Origin: Actinoallomurus liliacearum
Lineage (GTDB): Bacteria; Actinomycetota; Actinomycetes; Streptosporangiales; Streptosporangiaceae
Assembly: GCF_039542035.1 (NCBI RefSeq)
Contig: NZ_BAABHJ010000008.1
Coordinates: 1-64,000, forward strand
Length of the DNA: 64,000 bases
Reading direction: 5' to 3'
Shown: positions 35,141-43,569 of the stretch, piece by piece
Numbering within the stretch: the stretch's first letter is position 1
Layout: each line of letters opens with the position of its first letter
Position numbers and translations under genes: made by a program
Notes under the pieces: generated by a model
Told to the model about the DNA's origin: nothing
Databases searched by the model: none
The model's input: the letters and a program-made list of their open reading frames with translations, nothing else

Positions 35141-36271
35141 TCACATGACCGCCCCGATCTGCCAGGGCGCGAAGTCGTCGTCGCCGAAGCCGAGCTCCTC
35201 GCCCGCCGTCCTGCGGCCCGAGGCGACCTCCAGCACCAGCCGGAACAGCCGTTCGCCGGTCACCGAGCCGTCGGACAGGTCGAGGTCCAGGTCCTCGGCC
35301 GGCGCCCGGTACGCCGCGCCGGTCGCGGCCAGGTTCAGGCCGGGCGCCGGGCGGCAGCCGTCGGCCGGCCCGCCGCCGGTCGTGCAGCACATGACGGTCG
35401 CGCCGCCCGCCACCTGCCCGGTCGCGGAGACCTCGGGCCGCCCCGGCGTGTCCATGAAGACGAGCCCGCGCTCGGTGACGGGCTCGGCGTACTCGTGGAC
35501 CGCGGTCAGCGGCGACGTGCCGCCCTTGGCGACCGCCTGCTCCGGCGCGGCCGGGGAGATCCCGGCGTACCTGTCCCACCAGCGGACCCGTTCGACGAGC
35601 CGCTCACCGACCTCCGGAGAGACGGCGCGGCCCGCGAGCAGGTGCTCCGCGCCGTACAGCTGCGGCGTCCCGGCCAGGATCGCGGTCCCGCCGTGCCGTA
35701 CGAGCAGGTCGACCGCCGCGCCGAGCACCGCGTTCCCGGGGCCGCCCGTGCCGGTGCCGGCCAGGCCGAGGACGAGTTCGGCGGCCGGCACCGGGACGCG
35801 CTCGACGCGGTTCGCCTCCGGCAGCAGGTCGCGGATCAGCTCGACACCGCGTCGTACGGTCGCCGCCGTGCCGCCCATCTCCTGGATCGTCATCGTCGGC
35901 GTGCCCTCGGGCAGGTCGAACCCGGTGAGCTGGGCGACCTCGCAGCCGAGGCCGACCACGAGCAGGGCGGCGAAGTTCGGGTGCCGCGCGTAGCCGTTCA
36001 AGGTGCGCCGCAGCAGCCGGATGCCGTCGCCGTCGGCGGCCATCCCGCACCCGGTGCCGTGCGTGAGCGCCACGACGCCGTCCACGTTCGGGAACTCCTC
36101 CGCGAGGGCCGCCGACCGGCTCGCGATCATCTTCGCGACCGTCGCGGAGCAGTTCACCGACGTGAGGATGCCGATGTGGTTGCGGGTGCCGACCCGGCCG
36201 TCCGGGCGGACGATCCCCTGGAAGGACGCTCCCTCCCCCGGGTCTGCGGCATCCGCACGCCGAGCATCCAT
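35141..36271 (-). CDS. UxaA-family hydrolyase (altronate dehydratase-like), variant motif
   Basis: A 376-residue enzyme corresponding to the main domain of UxaA/GarD-type dehydratases, without the N-terminal SAF domain. Typical elements: GRVGTRNHIGILTSVNCSAT, THGTGCGMAADGDG, VVGLGCEVAQL, YGAEHLL, EYAEPVTERGLVFMDTPG, SATGQVAGGATVMCCTTGGG and the terminal FAPWQIGAVM. The usual Cys-Gly-Gly-Ser-Asp segment after LVLGL is replaced by AGTGTGG, and the segment around GNKAGGLTT is missing. The substrate or activity may thus differ from altronate dehydratase. It lies 4 bases after IolB and 23 before the UxuB-like gene. Confidence 0.75.
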   Translation of the reverse strand: MDARRADAADPGEGASFQGIVRPDGRVGTRNHIGILTSVNCSATVAKMIASRSAALAEEFPNVDGVVALTHGTGCGMAADGDGIRLLRRTLNGYARHPNFAALLVVGLGCEVAQLTGFDLPEGTPTMTIQEMGGTAATVRRGVELIRDLLPEANRVERVPVPAAELVLGLAGTGTGGPGNAVLGAAVDLLVRHGGTAILAGTPQLYGAEHLLAGRAVSPEVGERLVERVRWWDRYAGISPAAPEQAVAKGGTSPLTAVHEYAEPVTERGLVFMDTPGRPEVSATGQVAGGATVMCCTTGGGPADGCRPAPGLNLAATGAAYRAPAEDLDLDLSDGSVTGERLFRLVLEVASGRRTAGEELGFGDDDFAPWQIGAVM

Positions 36272-36275
36272 GCGA

Positions 36276-37016
36276 TCAGCCGTTCTGCACCCAGGCGTGC
36301 TCGGGGTCGAGGTACGGGATCATCTGCCGGCCCTGCCCCGCCATGACCCACAGGTAGCAGAGCCGGTACCCGGGTGCCGCGACGACCGGGTGGTAGCCGG
36401 CCGGGATCGCCGCCACGTCGCCGTCGCGGACGGTGAAGCACTCCTCGCCCTCGCCGTCGTACCGGATCTGCACACCGAAGCCGTTCTCCGGCTCCACCTT
36501 GAACAGGTAGACCTCCTCGAGCTTGACCTCGCGGGGCGGCTCGTGGGTGTCGTGCTTGTGCGGCGGGTAGCTGGACCAGTTCCCCGGCGGGTTGATCGTC
36601 TCACCGAGCAGCAGCCGGCCGGCGGAGTCGCCGGGGCCGAGGATCGTCCGGACCGTACGGGACCAGTTACCCTCGCCGCGCTCGGCGATCTCCTGGTCGC
36701 CCGGGCCGATGATCCGCGCCTCGCCCGGCGTGCCGTCGCCCAGCGGCGCGGTCGCGATGACGATCTGCGCCGGTCCGCCGGTCGCCCGGAACGTCAGCGG
36801 GTGTCCCGGTGGGGCGTACACCGTGTGGCCGGGACCGTCGAACACACCGCTGCGGCCGCCGGCCGTGCCCAGCCCGTCCACGTCGACGACGCCCGAGAGG
36901 ACGACCGCGGCGACCTCCTCGTCGCGGTTCAGCTCCAGGGTCTCGCCCTCGGCCAGGTCGGCCAGGCCGAGGCCGATCAGCTCGGTGTCCTTGCCCGGGG
37001 TCAGCAGGGTCTTCAA
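36276..37016 (-). CDS. iolB: 5-deoxy-glucuronate isomerase (IolB/KduI-like cupin)
   Basis: A 246-residue bicupin. Metal-site motif NWSSYPPHKHDTHEPPREVK and LEEVYLFKVEPENGFGVQIR identify the IolB family, and GYHPVVAAPGYRLCYLWVMA is its C-terminal signature. IolB isomerises 5-deoxy-glucuronate in inositol breakdown; related KduI acts on pectin-derived keturonates. The TTG start overlaps the stop of the upstream permease gene (TTGA), with AAGGAG just before, so translation is coupled. No other iol gene is in the window; here it probably serves sugar-acid catabolism. Confidence 0.8.
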   Translation of the reverse strand: MKTLLTPGKDTELIGLGLADLAEGETLELNRDEEVAAVVLSGVVDVDGLGTAGGRSGVFDGPGHTVYAPPGHPLTFRATGGPAQIVIATAPLGDGTPGEARIIGPGDQEIAERGEGNWSRTVRTILGPGDSAGRLLLGETINPPGNWSSYPPHKHDTHEPPREVKLEEVYLFKVEPENGFGVQIRYDGEGEECFTVRDGDVAAIPAGYHPVVAAPGYRLCYLWVMAGQGRQMIPYLDPEHAWVQNG

Positions 37017-37885
37017 TCTCTCTCCTTGATCTGGGTGACCAGCTGGGTGGGGTTGACGAAGCGCAGTGCCGCGACGAGCAGCACCAGCATGGACAGGGTG
37101 TAGATGACCGCCATCGCGTCGATCTCCTGCTGCGCGCGGATGCCCGCGGCCGAGACCGAGTAGTACAGCGCGACGACGAGGGTCTGGCTGTCCGCCCCGG
37201 CGGTGAGGAACGTCAGCTCGAACATGCCCACCGTACGCACGAGCACGAGGATCGCGGCGGCCAGCATGCCGGGGATCAGCAGCGGGCCGAGGATCCGCGT
37301 GAAGATGACCCGGGTCTTGGCGCCACACATGCGGGCGGCCGCCTCGATCTTCGGGTCGATCTGCTCGATGAACGGCGTCATGACGAGGATGACGAACGGC
37401 ACCGCCGGCACGAGGTTGGCCAGGATGACGCCGCTCAGTTTCCCGGCCAGATGGAACTTGTAGAGCACGGTGGCCAGCGGCACGCCGTACGTGATCGGCG
37501 GAATGAGGATCGGCAGCAGGAACGCCACCATCAGCACCCGCTTGCCGGGGAAGTTCCGGCGGGCCAGCGCGTACGCGGCCGGGACGCCGACCAGGACGGA
37601 GACCACCACGACGGCGAGCGCGACCTCCAGCGTCACGGTGAGGACGCCGCCGAGGTCGAACTCCCGCCACGTCGCGCCGTACCAGTGGGTCGTCCAGCCC
37701 TTCGGCAGCCAGCCGCCGAACCACTTCCGGCCGAAGGAGTCGACGACGACCGCGCCGACGACGCCGAGCAGGATGAGCAGGAAGAAGACGACGGAGCCCC
37801 ACACGATCCAGGCTCCGGGCCGCAGCGCGATCCGCCGCGGCGTCCTCTCCTCGGCCGCGGGCGGCGCTTCCATGACAGCGGTCAT
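37013..37885 (-). CDS. ABC transporter permease (second)
   Basis: A 290-residue inner-membrane permease with about six helices, the first AWIVWGSVVFFLLILLGVVG. The EAA loop reads EAAARMCGAKTRVIFTRILG. This is the PotC-like partner. Starts overlapping the stop of the other permease (ATGA at 37882-37885) and ends overlapping IolB. Part of the sugar-acid importer operon. Confidence 0.85.
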   Translation of the reverse strand: MTAVMEAPPAAEERTPRRIALRPGAWIVWGSVVFFLLILLGVVGAVVVDSFGRKWFGGWLPKGWTTHWYGATWREFDLGGVLTVTLEVALAVVVVSVLVGVPAAYALARRNFPGKRVLMVAFLLPILIPPITYGVPLATVLYKFHLAGKLSGVILANLVPAVPFVILVMTPFIEQIDPKIEAAARMCGAKTRVIFTRILGPLLIPGMLAAAILVLVRTVGMFELTFLTAGADSQTLVVALYYSVSAAGIRAQQEIDAMAVIYTLSMLVLLVAALRFVNPTQLVTQIKERD

Positions 37886-38808
37886 CCCTTGCCTCCCGTC
37901 GCTCCGCGGTACAGGCGGGCGCGCCAGCCGAGGACGAGGCCGATCACGATCAGCTCGACGGCGCCCATGATCATCGCGATGGCCGAGGCCATGGAGTAGT
38001 CGTACTGCTCGAAGGCGGCGTGGAACGCGGCGATCGAGATCACCCGTGTCTGCCGCGCGGGCTCCCCGACCATGATCGCCGAGGGGAACACCGAGAAGGC
38101 CAGCACGAACGACAGGCAGAACGTGATGGCCAGGCCCGGCGCCAGCAGCGGCAGCGTGATGTGCCGGAACCGCTGGAACCAGCCCGCCCCGAGCGTCGAG
38201 GCGGCCCGTTCCAGCGTCGGGTCGATCCCGGTCAGGTACGACAGGGTCAGCAGGAAGGCGAACGGAAACCCGGTGATGACCAGCGAGAAGACGACGCCCC
38301 AGTAGTTGTGGGTGAGGCGCACCGGGTGGTCGACGATCCCGAGGTCCAGCAGGATCCGGTTCAGCCAGCCCGTCGGCCCCATGAAGGCCAGCAGGCCCTC
38401 CGCCGTCAGCACCGTGCCGAGCGTGATCGGCACCACGAGGATCGTGGTGATGGTCCGCTTGCCGCGGAACCTCCCGCGCATCCGGTACGCGATCGGCACC
38501 GAGGCCAGCACGTTGAACAGCGCGGCCGGCAGGCCGATCTTCAGCGTCGTCCAGATCGTGTCGCGCAGGTACGGATCGGCGAAGAACAGCCGGTAGTCCG
38601 CGAACGGCCCGGTGCCATACTTGTTCGCCGCGTCCGAGCCGGCCTGCGGCTGGAACGACAACTGCAGGCCGTACACGAACGGGTAGATGAACAGCGCGAC
38701 CACGAACACGACCGCGGGCAGCAGGAGCAGCAGCGTACGGTCGAGGCCGCGTTCGGCGAGCCGGTGCCGCAGCGAGATCCGCGGCGACGCGACGGCCGGC
38801 GCCGCCAC
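37882..38808 (-). CDS. ABC transporter permease (first)
   Basis: A 308-residue membrane permease of the PotB type: LLLLLPAVVFVVALFIYPFV as first helix and EAA-loop equivalent ERAASTLGAGWFQRFRHITL. It follows the ATPase gene with no spacer and overlaps the second permease by 4 bases. Confidence 0.85.
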   Translation of the reverse strand: MAAPAVASPRISLRHRLAERGLDRTLLLLLPAVVFVVALFIYPFVYGLQLSFQPQAGSDAANKYGTGPFADYRLFFADPYLRDTIWTTLKIGLPAALFNVLASVPIAYRMRGRFRGKRTITTILVVPITLGTVLTAEGLLAFMGPTGWLNRILLDLGIVDHPVRLTHNYWGVVFSLVITGFPFAFLLTLSYLTGIDPTLERAASTLGAGWFQRFRHITLPLLAPGLAITFCLSFVLAFSVFPSAIMVGEPARQTRVISIAAFHAAFEQYDYSMASAIAMIMGAVELIVIGLVLGWRARLYRGATGGKG

Positions 38809-39897
38809 CTACGCCACCTCCTCGGGCGCCGCCGGGCTCTCCGCGGCGAACACCAGCACCCGCTCCGGCGGCACCGACACCGTGACCCGGTCGCCGGGCG
38901 CGAGGCGCGTCCCGGCCCGCAGGTGCAGATCGACGCCGTCGTCGGTACGGGCCTGGATCGCCTGCTCGCGGCCCTGGTACTCCACGACCTCGACGGTGAC
39001 CTCGGTGGCGTTCGGGCCGTCGCCGACGGTGAAGTCCTCGGGCCGGATCGCGGCGACCGCCCGCTCACCGAGGTCGTCACGCCGTACGCCGGTGAGCCCG
39101 CCGCCGAACCCGTCCAGCACGACGGTCTTCTCGTTGACCTGCGAGACGGGCAGCTCCAGCTCGTTGCGGTAGCCCATGAAGCCGGCGACGAACCGGTTGG
39201 CCGGCTCGGTGTAGACCTCCTCGGGCGAGCCGATCTGCTGCACCGTGCCCTTACGGAGCAGGACGAGGCGGTCGGCCAGGGAAAGCGCTTCCTCCTGGTC
39301 GTGCGTGACGTAGATGGTGGTCAGTCCCAGCGTCTGGTGGATGCGCTTGATCTCGGTGCGCATCTCCAGCCGCAGTTTCGCGTCGAGGTTCGACAGGGGC
39401 TCGTCCATCAGGACCAGCGGCGGTTCGAGGACGATCGCGCGGGCGATCGCGACCCGCTGCTGCTGGCCGCCGGACAGCTGCCCCGGGAACTTGTCCGCGT
39501 GCTCCTCCAACTGGACGAGTCCGAGGGCCTCGTCCACCCGGCGCCGCGCGTCGGCCTTGGGGACCTTGGCCATGCGCAGGCCAAAGCCGATGTTCGAGCG
39601 CACCGACATGTGCGGGAACAGCGCGTAGTTCTGGAACACCATGCCGAAGCCGCGCTGCTCCGGCTGCAGGGTGTCGATCCTCCGGTCGTCCAGGGTGATC
39701 GTGCCGCCGGTCAGCGGCAGCAGCCCGGCCAGGCAGTTCAGCGCGGTGGACTTGCCGCAGCCGGACGGGCCGAGCAGCGCGACGAACTCCCCGCCCGTGA
39801 TCGTCAGGTCGAGCCCGTCCAGGGCCCGTACGCCCCCGAACGCGCGGCTCACCTGGTCGAGCCGCAGTTCCGAGATCTTGGTCGACGGCCGGCTCAC
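38809..39897 (-). CDS. ABC transporter ATP-binding protein
   Basis: A 362-residue CUT/PotA-type ATPase: Walker A LLGPSGCGKSTALN, Q-loop VFQNYALFPHM, signature LSGGQQQRVAIARA, Walker B LVLMDEPLSNLDAKLR and switch VTHDQEEAL. A TOBE-like regulatory domain forms the last 120 residues. GTG start overlaps the stop of the solute-binding-protein gene (GTGA). It drives the two permeases downstream. Confidence 0.9.
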   Translation of the reverse strand: MSRPSTKISELRLDQVSRAFGGVRALDGLDLTITGGEFVALLGPSGCGKSTALNCLAGLLPLTGGTITLDDRRIDTLQPEQRGFGMVFQNYALFPHMSVRSNIGFGLRMAKVPKADARRRVDEALGLVQLEEHADKFPGQLSGGQQQRVAIARAIVLEPPLVLMDEPLSNLDAKLRLEMRTEIKRIHQTLGLTTIYVTHDQEEALSLADRLVLLRKGTVQQIGSPEEVYTEPANRFVAGFMGYRNELELPVSQVNEKTVVLDGFGGGLTGVRRDDLGERAVAAIRPEDFTVGDGPNATEVTVEVVEYQGREQAIQARTDDGVDLHLRAGTRLAPGDRVTVSVPPERVLVFAAESPAAPEEVA

Positions 39898-41093
39898 TTG
39901 TGCACCTTGCCGCCGCCGACGGTCCGGTCCCACTGGTCGAACGCGGTGACCTGCTGCTTGGCGGGCAGGGACGTCTCCTTGGGGAACTGGACGATCCACT
40001 TGTCGTACTCCGGGCGCCCGAACTGCTGGATGACCTGCTGCGACTTGGCCGGGGCCATGGAGACGGTCACGCCGTTCACCGCCGGGCCGGGGTAGAAGTA
40101 GCCGGTGTCGTACGCCTTGGCCTGCTGCTGCGGGGTGAGCATCCACTTCATGAGCTGGATGTCCGCGGAGATCACGTCGGCGGACACGCCGCTCGGGATC
40201 GTGGCGTACTGCGCGTCCGTCACCCAGTGCATGCCCTTGAGGTAGGTGACCTTGTCACCGGCCGGCACCTGGCCGAGCGCGCGCGGGTTGATGTCCCAGC
40301 CGGTGGTGGTGGCGATCATGTCGACCGACCCGTTGGCCAGGTTGGTCATCGTCTCGGAGGTCTTCGAGGGGTAGTAGTCGACGTACTTGCCGAGCTCCGA
40401 CAGGTAGTTCCAGGTCTTGGTCCAGCCGCCCTGCGGGTCCTTGGGGTTCGAGTCACCGAGGAGGTACGGCAGGCCCATCAGGAACGTACGGCCGGGGCCG
40501 GAGTTGGCGGGCCGGGCGTACTGGAACTTCTTCGGGTGCGCCTTCGCCCAGGCGAGCAGTTCGTCAGCGGTCGTCGGCGGGTTGGGCACCTTCTGCGGGT
40601 TGTACTCGATGAGCGGGCCGGACGGGTAGTACACGAGCTCGACGCCGTGCCCCTGCGCCAGCTCCTGCATCTTCGCGGCCGGCTCCAGGTAGTTCGGGTT
40701 CCCGATGCGGCCGGAGTAGTCGTCGGTCTTGACCCACAGGTTCTGGTCGACGCCCGCGGACAGGCCGTCGGTCCCGGTGAGGACGAGGCCGATCTGCACC
40801 TGACCGGCGCTCTGCTGCGCCTTGATCTTGCCGGGCAGCTCCGGGGCGGTGGCCTTCGTGTAGGTGACCTTCTTGATCACCTTGGGGTGCGTCTTGACGA
40901 ACTCGTCGATCATTCCCTGGGTGAGCTGCAGGTTGCCCGCGACGTCGATGATGTTGAGGGTCACCGGGTTCTTCGGGTTGTCGGGCACCTTGTCCGGCGT
41001 GACCGCCTTGGCCCCGCCCCCCGAGTTCGGCGAACCGCACGCGCTCACCGTGAGGACGAACGCCGTCGCGAGGCACCATTTCTTACCGCGCAT
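39894..41093 (-). CDS. Extracellular solute-binding lipoprotein
   Basis: A 399-residue periplasm-type binding protein of the family-1 / PotD kind. The lipobox is TVSAC with Cys19, so it is anchored to the outer face of the membrane. The mature part includes TLNIIDVAGNLQLTQGMID, VDMIATTTGWDINPRALG and a C-terminal QFGRPEYDKWIVQFPKE. The ligand is not readable. Operon context with UxuB-, UxaA- and IolB-like enzymes points to a uronate or other sugar acid. Confidence 0.85.
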   Translation of the reverse strand: MRGKKWCLATAFVLTVSACGSPNSGGGAKAVTPDKVPDNPKNPVTLNIIDVAGNLQLTQGMIDEFVKTHPKVIKKVTYTKATAPELPGKIKAQQSAGQVQIGLVLTGTDGLSAGVDQNLWVKTDDYSGRIGNPNYLEPAAKMQELAQGHGVELVYYPSGPLIEYNPQKVPNPPTTADELLAWAKAHPKKFQYARPANSGPGRTFLMGLPYLLGDSNPKDPQGGWTKTWNYLSELGKYVDYYPSKTSETMTNLANGSVDMIATTTGWDINPRALGQVPAGDKVTYLKGMHWVTDAQYATIPSGVSADVISADIQLMKWMLTPQQQAKAYDTGYFYPGPAVNGVTVSMAPAKSQQVIQQFGRPEYDKWIVQFPKETSLPAKQQVTAFDQWDRTVGGGKVHK

Positions 41094-41111
41094 GAGGGAT
41101 CTTCCTTCCGA

Positions 41112-42101
41112 TCACGACCGGGCGGGGACCGTGGTCGAGGCCCGCACGATCAACTGGCAATCGAGTTCCCGGCGGAGATCCCCCGCGTCGGCGCCGGAGA
41201 CGGTCAGGAGGTTCACGAGCAGGTCGACGGCCGCGCGGCCGGCCCGCTCGTTCTGCATGGCGACGGTGGTCAGCGGCGGGGTGGCCATGCCCGCCATCGG
41301 GATGTCGTCGAAGCCGACGACGCTCATCTCCTCGGGTACCGCGACGCCCCGATCGGCCAGCCGGGACATCACCCCCAGCGCCAGCAGGTCGTTGAAGGCG
41401 ATGATCGCGGTGACGCCCTCGGCGATCACCAGGTCGGCCGCGTGCGGCCCGGCCTCGAAGCGCGGGGCGAACGGCCCCAGCTCCACGATCTCCATGTCGT
41501 GCCGGGCGGCCTGGCGCAGGCCGCGCCGTCGCTCCCGGTTGGACCAGGACGCCTTCGGGCCGTTGAGGAACGCGACCCGGCGGTGTCCGAGCGCGGCGAG
41601 GTGGTCGATGGCCTGGCGCATGCCGCCCGCCGCCCCCATCAGCACCGCCGGGTTGTCGCGCACCTGGCGGTTGATGAAGACCAGCGAGGTCGTCCCGACC
41701 ACGCGATCGAGTTGGTTCTGGGTCATCCGCGACGAGCAGAGGATGACGCCGTCGACCTGCTTGGCCATGGCCTGGACGAGGGCCATCTCCTCGGTGGCGT
41801 TCTCGTCGCAGTCCGCGAGGAAGACGGCGTAGTCCGCCTCGCGGGCCCTGGCCTGCACGCCCTTCAGCACGGTGGGGAAGAACGGGTTGGACAGGTCGGG
41901 GACGATCACGCCGAAGTTCCCGGTCTTTCCGGTGATCAGTCCACGGGCGGCGCGGTTCGGGCGGTACCCGAGCCGTTCCGCGGTCTGCAGCACGTGCTGC
42001 CGGGTCTCCTCCTTGACCAGGTCCGGAACGGTGAACGCCCGGGACACGGTCGACACCGAGACTCCCGCCTCGCGGGCTACGTCCTGGATGGTCACCGGCA
42101 C
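41112..42101 (-). CDS. LacI-family regulator of the sugar-acid operon
   Basis: A 329-residue LacI protein: HTH at TIQDVAREAGVSVSTVSRAF, then GYRPNRAARGLITGKTGNFG and VIVPDLSNPFFPTVLKGV. It is closely similar in organisation to the LacI protein of the pectin locus (692-1747), for example in the VDGVILCSSRMTQNQL and DGIVLCSPRMSQWEL segments, so the two are probably paralogues with different inducers. GTG start with GAGGAG upstream. It is the first gene of its own operon, and a perfect palindrome in its promoter implies autorepression. Confidence 0.9.
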   Translation of the reverse strand: MPVTIQDVAREAGVSVSTVSRAFTVPDLVKEETRQHVLQTAERLGYRPNRAARGLITGKTGNFGVIVPDLSNPFFPTVLKGVQARAREADYAVFLADCDENATEEMALVQAMAKQVDGVILCSSRMTQNQLDRVVGTTSLVFINRQVRDNPAVLMGAAGGMRQAIDHLAALGHRRVAFLNGPKASWSNRERRRGLRQAARHDMEIVELGPFAPRFEAGPHAADLVIAEGVTAIIAFNDLLALGVMSRLADRGVAVPEEMSVVGFDDIPMAGMATPPLTTVAMQNERAGRAAVDLLVNLLTVSGADAGDLRRELDCQLIVRASTTVPARS

Positions 42102-42135
42102 CGCGGCTCCTCAAGGGTCGGCCTGGATGCATGAA

Positions 42136-42164
42136 ACTATGCAAACGTTTGCAGAGCCGGTCAA
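42136..42164 (-). promoter_or_regulatory. Promoter of the sugar-acid operon with embedded LacI operator
   Basis: Minus-strand TTGACC (42159-42164), 17-base spacer, CATAGT (42136-42141). The perfect 14-base palindrome TGCAAACGTTTGCA (42140-42153), with the central CG typical of LacI-family operators, lies in the spacer and overlaps the -10. A bound LacI protein would block RNA polymerase directly. Confidence 0.75.
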
Positions 42165-42187
42165 TGTAACGCGTGAGACATAAGGGT

Positions 42188-42235
42188 GTAACCCGCCCCG
42201 TGACCTGCTCGGTAACCCGCTCAGTTACCCGTGAG
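42188..42235 (-). repeat. Four 12-bp tandem repeats across a stop codon
   Basis: Units at 42188, 42200, 42212 and 42224 read GTAACCCGCCCC, then GTGACCTGCTCG, then GTAACCCGCTCA, then GTTACCCGTGAG. The last unit encodes the final codons LTGN of the DUF2064-like gene; its stop lies at the junction with the third unit (42221-42223). In the reading frame the units would encode AGY(R), AGH(G), AGY(T) beyond the stop. Confidence 0.75.
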
Positions 42236-42811
42236 CAGGGCTCGGGTGTTTTCCCAGCCCTCCAGGCCGGGGTCGAGGAGCGAGACGTCGGCGGGCGCGC
42301 GCAGCCGATGCCAGCCCGGCGCGGAGCGTACGGCGCCGGGGGTGCCGGCGGCCTTGCGCAGCCGGGCGGGGGCGTTCGGGGTGTCCAGGTCGATCCCGGA
42401 CAGCCAGGCGGGCGCGGGGAGCCGGGCCGCGAGCGCGACCAGCCCGCCGCCGGCCGCCGGGCAGACGGCGACCTGCCCGCTGCCGAGGGCGCGGAAGAGC
42501 TTGCCGAGGAGCAGGGCCGGCAGGTCCGGCGCGTCGGGCGCGACGACGGCGGCGTGCTCGGCGCCCAACTCGTGCAGGGCGTGCAGCAACGCGTCGAGTC
42601 CGGTCACCCGCAGCACGGGCGTGCCCGGCCAGGTGACGGCCTCGGCGTCGGGGTCGGGGGCGGGCAGCGCGAGCACCGGCGTGACGAACTCCAGCCCGGC
42701 CACCACCTCGTAGGTGTCCTCGAGCAGGGCGAGCCGGTATTCGTCGGGATCGGTGCCGGGCGGGGCCGCCGTGTCCGTCCCGGCCAGGACGGCGGCGTAC
42801 CGGCGCGTCAC
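42221..42811 (-). CDS. DUF2064-like (GT-A fold) protein
   Basis: A 196-residue cytosolic protein. ALLHALHELGAEHAAVVAPD, then DLPALLLGKLFRALGSGQVA and VCPAAGGGLVALAARLPAPA match the pattern of DUF2064 / TIGR04282 glycosyltransferase-like proteins. Here the usual DGG is GGG and the N-terminal nucleotide-binding part is weak. It overlaps the upstream metallopeptidase gene by 4 bases (ATGA), so translation is coupled. Function unknown. Confidence 0.6.
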   Translation of the reverse strand: MTRRYAAVLAGTDTAAPPGTDPDEYRLALLEDTYEVVAGLEFVTPVLALPAPDPDAEAVTWPGTPVLRVTGLDALLHALHELGAEHAAVVAPDAPDLPALLLGKLFRALGSGQVAVCPAAGGGLVALAARLPAPAWLSGIDLDTPNAPARLRKAAGTPGAVRSAPGWHRLRAPADVSLLDPGLEGWENTRALLTGN

Positions 42812-43455
42812 CGCGCGCAGTCCCCGTCCAGCAACGGCGCTCCATCCAGCAACGGCGCTCCGTCCAGCAGCGGATCGCCGTCCCGGCCCGGCAGGTCGTC
42901 GGTGCCGAGAGGCCGCTCGCGCGGCTGATCGCCGTCCGTCAGCGGAAGCCCGGCGGTCGCGGCCACACCCTCAAGATAGCCGCGGGCCCGCTCCGTCCGG
43001 GGATAGCGGTTGACCAGCTCCCAGAACGGCGGCCCGTGCCCGGGAACGAGCAGATGGGTGAGCTCGTGCAGGAGAACGTAGTCGACGACCCAGCCTGGCA
43101 TCCCGCGCAACTGCGTGGACAGCCGGATCGTGCCGTCGTCGGGAGTGCACGAGCCCCAGCGGCTGCGCTGGTTGGTCACCCAGCGGACACTGGCCGGCGC
43201 GGCCCGGCCGTCGAGGTAGCGTCGCGACAGCTCCCGCGCCCGGTCGTGCAGCGCGTCGTCGCTCGGGCGCCTGCGCTGCTCGCGAGCGGCCAGCCGCTTG
43301 AGGACCGTGTCGATCCACTCGCGCTCTTCGGCGGCGCTCAGCCCGGCGGGGACCATCACCACTGTCTTGTCGCCGTCTCGGCGGGCGGTGACCGTCCGCC
43401 GACGCCGGGCGCTGCGACGCACCTCTATCTCGCCTGTGGGGGGCACGGTAAGCAC
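42808..43455 (-). CDS. YgjP-type (M48-like) metallopeptidase, DUF45
   Basis: A 215-residue putative zinc peptidase. VVDYVLLHELTHLLVPGHGP carries HExxH and the third ligand His, followed by FWELVNRYP. RWGSCTPDDGTIRLSTQL is the DUF45 signature. The start is uncertain: a GTG at 43455 or 43446; no strong ribosome site. The C-terminus ends in three near copies of the hexapeptide LLDGAP encoded by an 18-bp repeat. Substrate unknown. Confidence 0.8.
   Translation of the reverse strand: MLTVPPTGEIEVRRSARRRRTVTARRDGDKTVVMVPAGLSAAEEREWIDTVLKRLAAREQRRRPSDDALHDRARELSRRYLDGRAAPASVRWVTNQRSRWGSCTPDDGTIRLSTQLRGMPGWVVDYVLLHELTHLLVPGHGPPFWELVNRYPRTERARGYLEGVAATAGLPLTDGDQPRERPLGTDDLPGRDGDPLLDGAPLLDGAPLLDGDCAR
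42824..42895 (-). repeat. 18-bp tandem repeat in the 3' end of the metallopeptidase gene
   Basis: Three clear units (42824-42841, 42842-42859, 42860-42877) begin CC(G/A)TCCAGCA, and a fourth, decayed unit ends at 42895. In frame they encode the repeated hexapeptide APLLDG. The stop codon is 13 bases beyond the array. Confidence 0.8.
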
Positions 43456-43473
43456 CGTATCGAAAACTTTGAT

Positions 43474-43569
43474 TTCTCCACAGGGGGTGAGTCGCGTTTT
43501 CGCTGGTAGAGACGGCGCAATTTCGAACATCCCCAGGGCTGTCCACACGCTTTGCGCAGGTTTTCCACA
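43474..43569 (+). promoter_or_regulatory. Cluster of three DnaA-box-like sequences
   Basis: TTCTCCACA (43474-43482), CTGTCCACA (43539-43547) and TTTTCCACA (43561-43569) lie on one strand in the gene-free region 43456-43832. The actinobacterial DnaA box is TTGTCCACA; each differs by one base (the first and second) or is the E. coli-type form. There is no dnaA or parAB gene nearby, so this is not oriC. It may be a DnaA-binding or titration site, or chance. Confidence 0.3.

Noticed and set aside
38020..42134. Long plus-strand open frames (691 and 744 codons) across the ABC operon
   Set aside because: Composition is Asp/Arg/His-rich and shows no family signature; the opposite strand carries an intact operon with all ABC and LacI motifs.
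43474..43569. A chromosomal origin of replication
   Set aside because: DnaA-box-like sites are only three and imperfect, and dnaA, dnaN, gyrB and parAB are absent, so oriC is not supported.
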